This document shows, in pieces, positions 1-10,286 of a stretch of DNA of 64,000 bases. Every line of letters begins with the position of its first letter. The first letter of the stretch is position 1. The DNA comes from Scilla litardierei (taxonomy: Eukaryota > Streptophyta > Magnoliopsida > Asparagales > Asparagaceae): the NCBI GenBank assembly GCA_030789695.1, contig CM061142.1:799541258-799605257 (forward strand). The letters are read 5' to 3'. The notes beneath the pieces were generated by a model, which saw only the letters and a list, made by a program, of their open reading frames with translations, did not search any database and had not been told where the DNA came from. The position numbers were made by a program, and so were the translations under genes.

Positions 1-959
1 TCCTCATCCTCGTCATCCGCAAACTCAATCGTCTCCACCACCACGAAGTCATGCCAGTCAATCATCGCCATCTGCATCCTCTCCTGCTCAATCTCATCCT
101 CCGCCTTCAACCTTGCCTGCTCCTGTGACCGCTCCCACTCCAGTCTATGCAAACCCCTCTCAAGCACTGTAGTCACATCTGCCACTCCATTCCTCAGCTT
201 CTCTGTCAGACCCTGAGGTGGCATCAAAACCTTAGAGTACGCATCCGCCAATGTTGTAAAGAAAGTAAACATGCTATGGGTCGGTTTTAAGAAATGAAAC
301 TGTGGGTTATTTCCCTCCCTAGCCGTCAAGCTCTGCAAGAAATTCTTCCCATTTCTGGCAACAAACTGAGCAGTAAGCTTAATTATATCCACTTCTTCTC
401 CGGTTATACCCTCTGGGAGTCTAACTGTGTATTGCTCTGCTTCGGGCGGCTCTAGAACTTTCTTCGATTGTACACGAAACGGTGCTGCAGGGTCTGGTTT
501 CGTGGCCGCTTCAGTCATCGCTTGGGCCTCACCCGTGTCCATGTTCGCAGCTGAATCCGAATCCGGCTGCTGCTGCGATGAATCAGGCTGTTGGGATGAT
601 GATTGCAGTTGGTTTTTAAACTCGGAAACTCTATGTTGGTAATAAGCATGGTACGGGTCAGAGGGGATCAAGAAGTTGAACTTGGCGTTGCCGGAGTTGT
701 TGGCAAGAATCCTCCGCTCGAATTCAGGGCCGTTCTTCGCAACAAAGGTCGCGGTTTTCTCGATAATCGTTCGGATATCGGGCGGCGGGTGGATGATACC
801 AATGGTTCTCGTGTGGGTCGCGACCGGGGCCGGCGTTTCAGGCGGCGGAGGTTTACTGTTCTGCTCGTCCTGCTCATCATTGGGGAGTTGGGAAAGTGGC
901 AGTTTGCCCAGGTCGCCATCCTTCGGTGGGGCCGGGAGAGTGAGAATCGGAGCTACCAT
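1..959 (-). CDS. SF3A1: Splicing factor 3A subunit 1, N-terminal part (cut by window edge)
   Basis: The minus strand reads open from an ATG at 959 to the window edge: 319 codons with no stop. The product is a subunit of the SF3a complex of U2 snRNP, which acts in the nucleus in branch-site recognition. Two SURP (SWAP) modules are visible. The first is at about residues 62-106 (IIEKTATFVAKNGPEFERRI, then FNFL..DPYHAYY). The second is at about 190-233 (IIKLTAQFVARNGKNFLQSL, then FHFLKPTHSMF). A Q/S/D-rich linker lies between them. After SURP2 come a charged helix rich in E, R and Q and the conserved DWHDFVVVETIEF segment, so the order matches plant SF3A1. The ATG is the first in frame, follows an intron-like 3' splice site, and gives the expected MVAPILTLPAPP-type N-terminus. 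The C-terminal part with the ubiquitin-like domain lies outside the window. This is the only convincing host gene here. Smaller ORFs on either strand inside it are shadows. Confidence 0.93.
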   Translation of the reverse strand, partial: MVAPILTLPAPPKDGDLGKLPLSQLPNDEQDEQNSKPPPPETPAPVATHTRTIGIIHPPPDIRTIIEKTATFVAKNGPEFERRILANNSGNAKFNFLIPSDPYHAYYQHRVSEFKNQLQSSSQQPDSSQQQPDSDSAANMDTGEAQAMTEAATKPDPAAPFRVQSKKVLEPPEAEQYTVRLPEGITGEEVDIIKLTAQFVARNGKNFLQSLTAREGNNPQFHFLKPTHSMFTFFTTLADAYSKVLMPPQGLTEKLRNGVADVTTVLERGLHRLEWERSQEQARLKAEDEIEQERMQMAMIDWHDFVVVETIEFADDEDE

Positions 960-985
960 TTCAGGCTAGGGTTTTTAAACCAGAT

Positions 986-1204
986 CTGGTAAAAACTTAG
1001 GGTTCAAAGACAAAGGACGGAAAATTATTAGGTTTAGGGTTTAAGTCAATCCTAAAGCGTGGTGCGAGAGATCGGCGTAATGAAGCTACTGCTTTTGTTA
1101 TAAGATTAACGAAAGAATTGAGATGAACTAGGGTAATCGAATAGCTCTATTAGATATTTTCTTGTGAAAATTTTGGGAGAAATGGAGAGAATCTAGGGAA
1201 TTAC
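986..1204 (-). other. Probable 5'-UTR intron of SF3A1
   Basis: On the minus strand an AG|GTAATT donor lies at about 1204 and a pyrimidine-rich TTTTTACCAG acceptor at about 986, 27 bases before the SF3A1 ATG. The 219-bp interval is AT-rich and noncoding. The splice is inferred from site quality only. Transcript data are needed. Confidence 0.55.
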
Positions 1205-1500
1205 CTGGCTAATTTGAAACTGAGATATGTGGCTGCTCGGATTGAGATGAAGAGGAATGTGTTTTTTTTTCCCCCGGAAGAACCCCGAAAAAACATGCAA
1301 AATTATAGCTTATTTCAATCACCGGATGGCGCTGTATATGAGCTGAAGCGGGAATGGCTACGCACACCTACCGTTTGGTTCTGCGCACCACGCTTTAATA
1401 TTTACTTCTTGCACATTTCGGTAAAAATTGTTATGAGACAAATCTCTAAAAACCCTCTTTCAAAATGGAATATCTCTAAAAGATTTCATTTTGGAGGATG
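1205..1500 (-). promoter_or_regulatory. SF3A1 upstream region (first UTR exon and promoter)
   Basis: This is the noncoding stretch upstream of the inferred UTR intron and before the Harbinger-like remnant. No clear TATA box is seen. A block at about 1235-1310 resembles 16450-16520 on the far side of the Copia element. The short plus-strand ORF here has no recognisable content. Confidence 0.4.
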
Positions 1501-3323
1501 TGCAACTCCAACACACCATCTTCAAATCATATTTTCTCTTTGTTTGAGCTTTACTAATGAAAAATATTTATCATAAAATGGGATATCTAATACATTATTT
1601 CTTCATGAAAGAAAATTATAAATAATATAAAATTATTATTATTATATAATAATAATATAAAATTATTATTATTTTATAATAATAATTTTGGTGAAACATA
1701 TTAAAATAAAAATCATGAGACATATAACATTAAACAAAATGCATTGATTAAAAGCAAAATACAACATTTTAAAAATTAAAAGATACAACAGATCGAAATT
1801 ACAACATAACATATTAAACAATAACATAAAATTAGAACTAAAATTAAAACTCCTGTAGGTCATCTCACGTGCCACTTTCCTGATATCTATGTCCTTCATG
1901 ACCACTTCCGCCATAATAACCACCTCCAGATCTACCTGCATCATATCCACCCATGTGATATCCACCGTGATATTGATTGAAAGCACTAGGAGTATAATGA
2001 TTAAATATAGGTGATGGCCGGAAAGCTTCAGAAGTATTGTGCATACTTAAAATTTGATCTTTTTTCTTTTGAAAATATTCTCGTTCAATCGAATCAGTTA
2101 TAAAATTTAGATATTTTTCCATAATTTCTTTCTCTTGATGCTCTCGCTCTAGTCTTTGATGTTCTTGCTCAATCTCTAATTTTTTCTTCTCATTTTTAGC
2201 CGTGATCATTGCAAGTTGGTAACGCATTGAAAAATCCTTCTCTCGCCCTTCTTGTCCCCGTTTTAATGTCTTTAAAATTTCTCGATTTCCTTCTACTATT
2301 GATTCAAACATTTTATATTGTTCACTTGAGTGTCTTTTTTTCATCTTTTCTTTCTTCCTTCCAGTTGGTCGGTTAAGTGAGTTATTGTCTACCACTTGCT
2401 CCTCTCCGATTGGTGTTTGCACCTCTTCATCTATATTCAGATCCAAGCTTCTTGAATTAAATGGAGACCCTTCTTCAGAGTCTTGAGAGATGTTAGTTCG
2501 TGAAGCTCTAGATGTTGCAGGAGATCCATATGGTATATCAGCTCATTTCTCAGCGTCCTTTAGGATGGCCCAGACATGATCAAATACAAACCCTTTTTTC
2601 TGATCAGGATCTTGTGAGAATAAAATTTTAGCACGTTGAATCTACAAACAAAGAAATAAATTTTATTATCAAATATTATATATTAATCATAAATAAAGAA
2701 AAATAGTTACTTACAATGTCCAAATCGAAAGCGCCGCTTGGATTAAGACACTCAATTTGACGAATGCATCCGCGAAACTTGTTTATAGCTTTAGAAATTA
2801 AAGACATGCGACATGAGAGAGACTTTGATGTTTGGACTTCCACGCAATGAGGAGGTCTACGAGCATAAAAATTGTAGAAATACGCTCCCATAACCGGTCT
2901 GTCTTTTGATTGCACCCCATTATAGGGTCTTGAGAAACCTCAAGCCATGCAGAGCATAAGACTATATCTTCCTCAACGGAGAAAGATTTTCCACGAATAC
3001 TTGACTTATTAGCCATAGAGATATGAGAAAATAGATTTAAGATTTAAGAAAGAAAGAAGAGTGGATGACTCAAACGGTACTAAAATTATTAAATTTGGTA
3101 ATGTGGTTTGTAAAATACTTTAGTTATAAATAATCATACTTAATTTAATAAAGGGTTAAAAAGGTAAAAACATGGGGGGGGTTTAATTTTGAAGGGGTGA
3201 ATAGTGCCCCTTCAAATTTGAAGGGGCACTGTTCACCATCGGCATTTCTGGCTTCATTTTGAAGCCGGGTTGGAGAGCATTTCGTCTCTAAATTGAAGAT
3301 ATGCCGATGGGTTGGAGTTGCTC
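1500..3323 (-). mobile_element. PIF/Harbinger-like DNA transposon remnant (ORF1 only)
   Basis: Both ends carry the inverted motif GCAACTCCAAC: left at about 1502, right as GTTGGAGTTGC ending near 3321. The right subterminal part has further inverted repeats, such as the GTGCCCCTTCAAA / TTTGAAGGGGCAC pair at 3202-3230 and CCAACC-type repeats. This is the style of plant Harbinger elements and related MITEs. The only coding material is a broken Myb-like ORF1. There is no room for a DDE transposase, so the copy is a non-autonomous deletion derivative. No 3-bp target duplication could be matched. At 1620-1690 there is an AT-rich self-complementary stretch of TAATAATAT and ATTATTATT runs. Confidence 0.6.
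1865..3016 (-). pseudogene. Harbinger ORF1-type Myb/SANT-like protein, broken
   Basis: Exon 1 starts at the ATG at 3016 (MANKSSIRGKSFSVEEDIVL), a Myb/SANT-like start typical of plant Harbinger ORF1 proteins, which are often misannotated as 'glutathione S-transferase T3-like'. It continues after a one-base frameshift in a T run near 2880 with a segment containing FRGCIRQIECLNPSGAFDLD. An intron with a GTAAGT donor (2714) and TTTGTAG acceptor (2642) is well supported. Exon 2 (IQRAKILFSQDPDQKKGF...) has a premature TGA at 2543-2545 where family members have Trp. It then runs through a Lys/Glu-rich coiled coil to a Gly/Tyr-rich tail ending at 1865. In the family, ORF1 binds the transposon ends and partners the transposase. 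This copy cannot make a full product. Confidence 0.75.
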
Positions 3324-3440
3324 TGAATGGGCTTTTGTAGGTCTATATGGAGCCCACTAGTGTTTAGGGTATACATCCATTATGTAATCTTTTCCTATAA
3401 ATATAATGCTACTGGTTCAGTAGCAGTCACCTTCATAACA
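3319..3440 (+). repeat. R1 5' LTR (122 bp)
   Basis: This matches 16014-16135 along its full length. It starts TGCTCTGAATGGG (TGTTATGAATGGG in the 3' copy) and ends CTTCATAACA. A TATA-like CCTATAAATATA lies at 3393-3404. It is followed at once by CGTTATCAGCACG, the sequence expected after this type of LTR. Confidence 0.85.
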
Positions 3441-4141
3441 CGTTATCAGCACGCTCGTCAGCTGAGCCGAACCTCTGTCGACGGACGAATCGCGAGGATG
3501 CGGATTAGGCTTCCTTCTCCAAACTTCGCTTGATCCGGCGAGTAGGATCTAGAGGTAATCATCTATATTCCCTAGATCTCATTTTTCATGCGCATGATGA
3601 TGGATCTGTGTTGTTTTCTATTAGATCTACTTTTCTACCTAGATCTATAAGAAAAATCATATTTTTAAACATAGATCTCTATTTAAAACAGTTTTAAATC
3701 ATTTTTGGATCAAAATTCAACGTTTTAACGTTAACGAGATAGAACGTTGATTAATAGATTAAAAATTGTATTTTTACGATAAAAAATCTGTTTTTTCTCT
3801 GAAATCCATGGATCTAGAGGGATTGGCGCCCCCTCTCCGCGCGCGCCCTTGTGCGGCCTGTCGCCGCCCTCGCGCGCCCGCCACACACGCCTGCCGTGCG
3901 CGCCTCCCGCGTGCGGCTTGCAGCCGCCTCGCCGCGCGCCGCCCCCCTACGGCCTGCAGTCGCCTTGCCTCGCGTGCCTCGCACCCCCGCTTGCGGCCTG
4001 TCGCAAAACCCTAATTAGGGTTTTTCCCAAAAAAATTTTAACGAAGGGCTTATAAAAATTATTGTTCCATTGTTTTTAATTAATTTCATGTCCATTCTAT
4101 ATTATTTCATCATCATTTTTCATGTTGGATTATATTATTAT
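3441..4141 (+). other. R1 leader, first part
   Basis: This noncoding leader starts with the primer-site region CGTTATCAGCACGCTCGTC. It contains a very GC-rich block at 3828-4010 (CGCGCGCC-type repeats) followed by an AT-rich stretch. The leader resumes after N1 at 8754-9337. The short ORFs in the GC-rich block are compositional artefacts. Confidence 0.55.
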
Positions 4142-4650
4142 TGTTGCGGGTCAAATCCGCCTAACAATGAATTTGTATATTAGGGAATCAAGGGTATAAT
4201 GATTAGAGGGTGTTTACCTGTCGCGGATAGGGATTTTGTGATGAAGACACCTAGGTCGCCGCTTTGACGGGCTAGGAGCTCTCGCCGGGCAGGAAGAGCT
4301 TTGGGCCTTGAGGCGACGACCTTGAGTGACAACCTTCGGGGGCCAAGTGACCTCCGGGCCTTGAGTAGGCAGTGGACAGGCTGAGCTATCGATCTTCCGA
4401 CGACCTTCAGAAGAGCTCCATGAGACCTGTGTTTAGCTCCATGCGCTACGAACAGCTCATCAGGGAGGGTCGGACTAGGGTCCGACCTAATCCCCTCCGA
4501 TGCTCCAATCAACGTGGGGACTTTGGAAATGGCTCAAAAGGACGAGGCCGATCTACAAGGTGACCGGGTCAACGTTCGGCCAGCTAGAGTTTGGGTGGAA
4601 GGAATTTACCTGTAGACCTACCAGCCCCTTCTCTCCAGGGATGGAGGGGG

Positions 4651-4660
4651 GTATTTATAG
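4651..4660 (-). promoter_or_regulatory. TATA-like box of N1 LTR
   Basis: CTATAAATAC on the minus strand agrees with the orientation given by the primer site. The same motif is in the other LTR at about 8260-8270. Confidence 0.55.
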
Positions 4661-4889
4661 TGGAGAATGTCGGTTAGTTGCCATCCAATCAGTTGTCACT
4701 TTCGCTTAGCTGGAGCCAGCTGGAGCTTAGCTGGAGCCAGCTGGAGCTTAGCTGGAGCATTAATGGGGGACGTGATGGGTGCCTGACAGTTTGTTGTTTA
4801 ACCTCGAGCATTAATGGATGTCAGAGATATTTATGGGCTAGGCCCTGTCAGAGATATTTATGGGCTAGGCCCTGTTAGAGATATTTATG

Positions 4890-5165
4890 GTAGGTCACCT
4901 GCGGGAGACCTTCGCCAGGAGACATTTAAGGTAGGTCGCCTGCGTGAGACCTTCGCCAGGATACAATTAAGGTAGGTCGCATGCGGGAGACCTTTGCTAG
5001 GAGACATTTAAGGTAGGTCGCCTGTAGGAGACCTTTGCCAGGAGATATTTAAGGTAGGTTGCCTACGGGAGACCTTCGTCAAGCGACATTTAAGGTAGGT
5101 CGCCTGCGAGAGACCTTCGCCAGGAGACATTTAAGGTAGGTCGCCTGCAGGCGACCTTCGTCTGG
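4890..5165 (-). repeat. 41-bp tandem array in N1 LTR
   Basis: About seven copies of a unit of roughly 41 bp are seen: GGTAGGTCGCCTGCGGGAGA followed by CCTTCGCCAGGAGACATTTAA. The unit core is a near-palindrome (GGTCGCC...GG(C/A)GACC). At about 5137-5158 it becomes a perfect AGGTCGCCTGCAGGCGACCT. The sister LTR carries about six copies at 8452-8690. Confidence 0.8.
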
Positions 5166-5855
5166 GGCGACCTTCATCGATACACAAGCTAGGCAGCCGA
5201 AAGTGTCGTATCAATTGCCCCCCAACATTCGGTGTGGACGATCTTCGGTCAGAGGAGACACTGAATGTTGAGTAGACACGTTAGCAAATTCTTAGAGAAT
5301 CTCGTCGTACCTTTTGTTTGGTAAGCCTGGGTGATCTATCGGGGGCACAACTTGTAAACCTGCCCCAGAGTTTGAGCGTGGTGAAGTAGCCCAAGCCTGT
5401 TTGAGTGGGTGATTTGGGATATAAATTGCTTATTTCCCCCCATTTCTGGGCATTTTATGTGTATATCATGTTAATATTGGTTTTAATACGTGCGTTTTTG
5501 CGATATTGTGTAATATTAAAGCCTATTCTCATTTTATACATAAAATGCAATTTCTGTGGACTAATGTTAGCTTCTCTTATTTTTCAGGTATTCCTGGGAA
5601 ATTTCTGGATTTTCTGGAATTTTTCCAGGATTGTTTGGAGCTTGGGGTCCCCCTTTCGTGCACTGCTGTTGCATTCATTAAAGATCTGCTATCATTTCAG
5701 TGGAAGTTTGGGTGATCTCTTATTTTTCTAGCTTCGACATCATCGTCAGCTTTCCAACGATAGGTCGCATGCCCTAATCCGATTTTTCTACATTTTTCTG
5801 AAATTTTCTGAGCGCAGTTGGGTGCTGAAATTCTGGGCTGTCTGGAATCTGATTT

Positions 5856-5961
5856 CCACCCGATCGGGTGGGCTTCCACTCGACTGGGTGAGCCCATTTT
5901 CAGCAGTTCAGTGTCTCTATTTGTTTCCACCTGATCGGGTGGAAGTTCACCCGATCGGGTG
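5856..5961 (+). repeat. CCACCCGATCGGGTGG palindrome cluster in S0
   Basis: There are four copies. The perfect 16-bp CCACCCGATCGGGTGG is at 5856-5871. Degenerate or one-mismatch copies are at 5876-5890 and 5927-5942. A perfect 14-bp core is at 5948-5961. They lie 65-170 bp upstream of the TATA box. Confidence 0.85.
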
Positions 5962-6026
5962 GCCCTTTTTCAGCAGTTTTAATGGGTATTTGTACTCGAA
6001 CTGTTAGGGTTTTGTGGGGGCGGGGC

Positions 6027-6036
6027 CTATAAATAT
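6027..6036 (+). promoter_or_regulatory. TATA box of solo LTR S0
   Basis: CTATAAATAT follows a G-rich stretch and the palindrome cluster, which is the usual place for an LTR promoter. Confidence 0.6.
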
Positions 6037-6849
6037 GAGATGTTGGACTTGTAAGGGGCGACCCCACTTTTTTTGAAGCTGTTTTTTAAGCTAGGTTTTT
6101 AGGGCTTGGGGGAGATCATCAGAGCAAGGAGGAGGTCAAGGCGGAGATGATCATGGTTGCTCAGGAGTGACACCTTGGTGATTTCGATCCCTCCCTCTTG
6201 TACTTAGATCAAGGGTTTATTCATGTAATAGATGATTTTAGATATAATTGACTCATTTTCATGTTTTACTCTTGATCTTTGGTGTTTGTGCTTACGATTC
6301 AATGCTTGGATGTTTTCATTGCTTTCTTCGTTCTTGGACTTTCACCTTTTGTGATTGGGTTGTGAGTTCATGCGGGTGATTCGAACCCAAACCGGGGTCG
6401 TCACTCGTTGGTAGGCCTAACAAGCCACCCGTGGTGGGCAAGTAGCTTAGTCGCCCACTACTCACCGCGTTGACCTCACTCCGTAGTGAGGAATAACTCG
6501 AAAGAGCTCCTCCTACACCCTTCATCATTCCGCACGCCAAGTGTTTGGTTGAATGCCAAGCTCGCCTCTTTGCTTGATTGAGCTCCCGAACCCTTATCCA
6601 TAGTGTGTAGGGTTCATAGTTGGCGACCACGCATCATTCCCACACTCTCTCCCATGCTTGAACACCCATAAATATAGCGGACGATTTCTCGCCATCCCGC
6701 ATCCATTTTTGACCAAACGTGAATTTTCAAACGACTCTTCCCTATGATCCGTCCTGATACTCACCGGTTATAAATTTATATTGCATTGACGCTCTTGCAC
6801 TTGGGAGTGGAAGGCGTGCCTTTGCGTGTTTTCTGGTTCAAACAGTGGG

Positions 6850-7723
6850 GGCGCAGTCCGGAAACCTGCCATGGACCCGTGGGGGACCTGTCGGCGGAGG
6901 TTGACCTTCGCTGGGGACAGCCTTAACATGAGGACACGGTTCTGGAGCCCGACCTAGGTCTCTGACAGGGAAGGGTCGAGTTACGCAGCCTACCCCAAGC
7001 CCTTGGAGAACTATCGGGGGCGCAGCTCGGGAGCCTGCCCCGGATCTTTGCTACGAGGTAGCTCGCTCTCTTCTCCGGTTTGGGTAGCGAGGCCCGACAT
7101 GCTACGGGTAGTCAGGCCGCGACCTGCCCCGGAGGGCTTCGAGAGGGTGAGTCGGGGTCGTGGCCCTTCCAGCACCCCTGGAGGGTCCTATACCACTGGC
7201 GCCTTTCAGGGGTGTAGCACGTGGCCTGCACAGGATCTTTGGTAGGGAGAGGTCGAGGTGCATAGCTCGTCTCCAGCCCTTGGAGACCTTTCGGGTGCGC
7301 AACTTGGAAACCTGCCCCGGAGGTGTGGTTTATGGCGAGTCAGCTCACCTCCAAGGATCGGGCTGATTTTGACCTGGGGCGCATAGTCGATCTAATTTTG
7401 ACCTGTGATTTCTCGCACACAAGAGAAAACTCGAAGAGTGCGTAAGTCGAAACGTAACGACACAGGTCGGAGATAGAGCAAAAACCTGTGACTTCATCTT
7501 CTAGGTCGTCCCATGAGAGCTTGAGTTCTTGAACGTATAGCCGACCTTGACATGTGTGGAGATATTTAAGGTAAGCCGCCTGAGGGATGACCTTCACCAA
7601 GGATGACCTTCACTGAGGATGACCTTCACAGGAGATAATTAAGGTAGGCCACCTGATGGACGATCTTCACCGATGTGGAGCCTAACATGGGTGTAACCCT
7701 TCGTTCCCACAGACGGTGCCAAT
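6850..7723 (-). other. N1 internal region, primer-site end
   Basis: This is a noncoding, GC-rich, internally repetitive stretch (CTGCCCCGGA and CTTGGAGA-type repeats). It ends next to the LTR with the primer site at 7702-7721. No retroviral domain is seen. The 86-codon minus ORF at 7340-7600 is not recognised. Confidence 0.5.
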
Positions 7724-8748
7724 TGTTGCGGGTCAAATCTGCCTAACAATGAATTCGTATATTAGGGAATCAAGAGTACAATGATTAGAGGGGGTTTACT
7801 CGTCGCAGAGAGGGATTTTGTGATGAAGACACCTAGGTCGCTGCTTTGACGGGCTATGAGCTCTTGTCGGGCCGAAAGAGCTTCGGGCCTTGAGGCGACG
7901 ACCTTGATGGACGACCTTGAGGCGACGACCTTGAGGGACGACCTTCAGGGGCCGAGCGACCTTCGGGCCTTGAGTAGGCGATGGGCAGGCCGAGCTATCG
8001 ATCTTCCGATGACCTTCAGAAGAGCTCCGGGGGACCTGTCTTTAACTCCCTGCGCTACGAACAGCTCGCCGAGGAGGGTCGGCCTGGGGTTCGACCTAAT
8101 CCCCTCCGATGCTCAAATCAGCGTGGGGACTTCGAAAATGGCTCAAAGGGACGAGGCCGATCTACAAGGAGACCGGGCCAACGTTTGGCCAGCTAGAGTT
8201 TGGGTGGAAGGAATTTACCTGTAGACCTACCAGCCCCCTCTCTTCAGGGATGGAGGGGGGTATTTATAGTGGAGAATGTCGGTTGGTTGCCGTCCAATCA
8301 GTTGTCACTTTCGCTTAGCCGGAGCCAGCTGGAGCTTAGCTGGAGCATTAATGGGGGACGTGATGGGTGCCTGTCAGTTCATTGTTTAACCTCGAGCATT
8401 AATGGCTGTCATATATATTTATGGGCTAGGCCCTGTCAGAGATATTTATGGTAGGTCACCTGCGGGAGACCTTCACCAAAAGACATTTAAGGTAGGTCGC
8501 CTGCGGGAGACCTTCGCCAGGAGACAATTAAGGTAGGTCGCCTGCGGGAGACCTTCGCCAGAAGACATTTAAGGTAGGTCGCCTGCGGGTGACCTTTGCT
8601 AGGAGACATTTAAGTAGGTCGCCTGCAGGAGACCTTCGCCAAGAGACATTTAAGGTAGGTCGCCTGTGGGAGACCTTCACCTGGGGCGACCTTCACCTGG
8701 GGCGACCTTCTTCGATACACAAGCTAGGCAGCCAAAAGTGTCGTAACA
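7724..8748 (-). repeat. N1 LTR (5' LTR on the minus strand)
   Basis: It is homologous to 4142-5213. It starts TGTTGCGGGTCAAATCTG and ends GTGTCGTAACA, followed by the target duplication ATTAT. It has fewer tandem units than its sister. Confidence 0.88.
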
Positions 8749-8753
8749 ATTAT

Positions 8754-9337
8754 TTTTCACGTTTAATAATTATGTGGATTCTGAGACCGCTCTGTCCTTA
8801 GTTAACTTACCTAACGGGTAATGACGTTTCCACATTGTCCAATTAATTATTAAACAAAAATATTTTATTCCATTGAAATGCCTGTGATGCTGCATATTTT
8901 TCATTACCAGTAGAATGAATTTATTTGCGATTAAACATACTACATGCATGTGATGAATAAATGAATGCATATTGCATTGTTCATGCTTCTGCGACGAATG
9001 TCTGATAACTTGTTGTCGTTTTGGATCGGCTATTTGTCACCATTTTTTTTTCTAGTATTTTTTTCTTTTGAGAGAAATTGTAGTGAGGATTAAAATTGTA
9101 AAATTTTCAAGACTGGCGCACGTCCCATGGTGAAGAAGATCTACTTCCAGAAGAATAGGGGCCCTATGAGGGTTCCCAAGTTGTATTTTCTTTTTAATGG
9201 GACTGTATGTGGACTTTATTTTGTACTTTGAAAATGGTGACTAGCCGATCCACACAACAAATATGTGTGTCTGAATTGCATGATTATTTATTTCCTTTCA
9301 AATATTTAATTATTGGTTGTTTATCATGCTTAAATAA
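8754..9337 (+). other. R1 leader, second part
   Basis: This noncoding stretch between the N1 insertion and the gag ATG is T-rich near 9045-9070. No feature is recognised beyond being the continuation of the R1 leader. Confidence 0.5.
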
Positions 9338-10286
9338 ATGGCAAAGATAGCAAGCGTCGACTTCGATGCATTGGAAGCTACAGGTAAGAATTACTTGAGC
9401 TGGCAGTTGGATATCAAATTCCATCTGTGCTCTCAGGGCTTGAATCAAGCCATTGCTGCTAGCGATAAGGTGCATGATATAGATAAAGCGAAAGCCATTA
9501 TCAATATCAGACGTCATATAGATCGGACCCTAAAGGAGGAGTACTTTACAGTGGAAGACTCATACGAGTTATGGACCGCACTCGAGGATCGATACAAACA
9601 TCAAAAAGATGTTATCTTTCCTCGAACGTGCTACGAATGGGAGAACCTCTGTCTACATGACTTCAAGTCCATTGCCGAGTACAACTTGGCATTATTCAGT
9701 ATCACCTCACGCCTGAAGTTGTGTGGTGAAAAAGTGACGTAGGAACACATGTTGGAGAAAACTTTTACTTCCTTCCATGAGAATGATGTTATCCTCATGC
9801 AACAGTATCGTGAACGAAAATTCACGAAATACTCAGAACTTCTCTCATGTCTTCTGATGGCAGAACAGAACAAAGACATTTTGTTGGCCACCCATAACTT
9901 GTGCCCTACTGGCACTGTACATGCGCCTGAAGTGCACAATATCTCCTCCCAGAAGAAGAATAATAAATTCAAAGGCAACCCCCAGAAGGAAAAGGCAATG
10001 AAGAAGCAGGCTAGAGGTCCTCCTCAAAAGACCAACAATGAGGGGAAGAGGAAAAATGTGTAGAAGAGGAAAGACAATGGCCAGACATCTGCCCCCAGGA
10101 AAGACTAGGAAGACAAATGCCACAGATGTGGCATGACTGGACACTGGTCCAGATACTCCATGCCACCTCCAGGATTTGTACCAAGCTAGCCAGAAGCCTA
10201 CTGAAACAAACCTAGTGGAAACTGAAGACCTGGCTCCAACTCGGTTCGTCGCCGAGGATTTCTCGAACGACGATCTGCTAGACTGA
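9338..10286 (+). pseudogene. gag: R1 gag, decayed
   Basis: The ATG at 9338 opens a Copia gag with an N-terminal UBN2/DUF4219-type region (GKNYLSWQLDIKFHL, then ELWTALEDRYKHQ, ITSRLKLCGEKVT). In-frame stops occur at 9740-9742 and 10061-10063, and again near 10108. A CCHC zinc knuckle near 10119 reads CHRCGMTGHWSRYS: its last Cys has become Ser. A one-base frameshift near 10180 puts the C-terminal acidic tail (FVAEDFSNDDLLD) in another frame, ending in TGA at about 10286. In an active element gag forms the particle that packages the RNA. This copy cannot. Confidence 0.85.

Larger units (their letters stand above)
4142..5213 (-). repeat. N1 LTR (3' LTR on the minus strand)
   Basis: On the plus strand it reads TGTTGCGGGTCAAATCCG ... 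GTGTCGTATCA. It is homologous to 7724-8748. It contains a short tandem block (AGCTGGAGCCAGCT) at about 4707-4760 and a 41-bp tandem array at about 4890-5165. A minus-strand TATA-like box is at 4651-4660. Confidence 0.88.
5410..6844 (+). mobile_element. S0: Gypsy-type solo LTR inside N1
   Basis: It starts TGATTTGGGATATAAATTGC and ends TGGTTCAAACA. The 5-bp duplication GTGGG lies at 5405-5409 and 6845-6849. It is 1435 bp with no coding sequence. It has a palindrome cluster at 5856-5961 and a plus-strand TATA box at 6027, so it is a plus-oriented U3-R-U5 unit left by LTR-LTR recombination. Confidence 0.85.
4142..8748 (-). mobile_element. N1: non-autonomous Gypsy-like LTR element, minus strand
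   Basis: Two LTRs (4142-5213 and 7724-8748) enclose an internal region without pol. The flanking 5-bp duplication ATTAT (4137-4141 and 8749-8753) proves insertion into the R1 leader. Orientation is minus. On that strand the primer site TGGCACCGTCTGTGGGAACG follows the LTR at 7723, and a G-rich tract (GTTGGGGGGCAAT, 5214-5226) precedes the other LTR. The internal region has no recognisable gag or pol even before removing S0, so it resembles a LARD-type element. The primer-site type suggests Tat-like relatives; this is inference. Confidence 0.85.

Noticed and set aside
427..992. Overlapping short ORFs on both strands
   Set aside because: They are shadows of the minus-strand SF3A1 frame, which is open through the whole interval and has family-specific domains.
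1214..1576. 120-codon plus ORF upstream of SF3A1
   Set aside because: No recognisable domain; it crosses the promoter region and the left end of the Harbinger-like remnant.
4890..5165. Possible CRISPR-like array
   Set aside because: The 41-bp units are directly abutting with no unique spacers, and lie inside a plant LTR.
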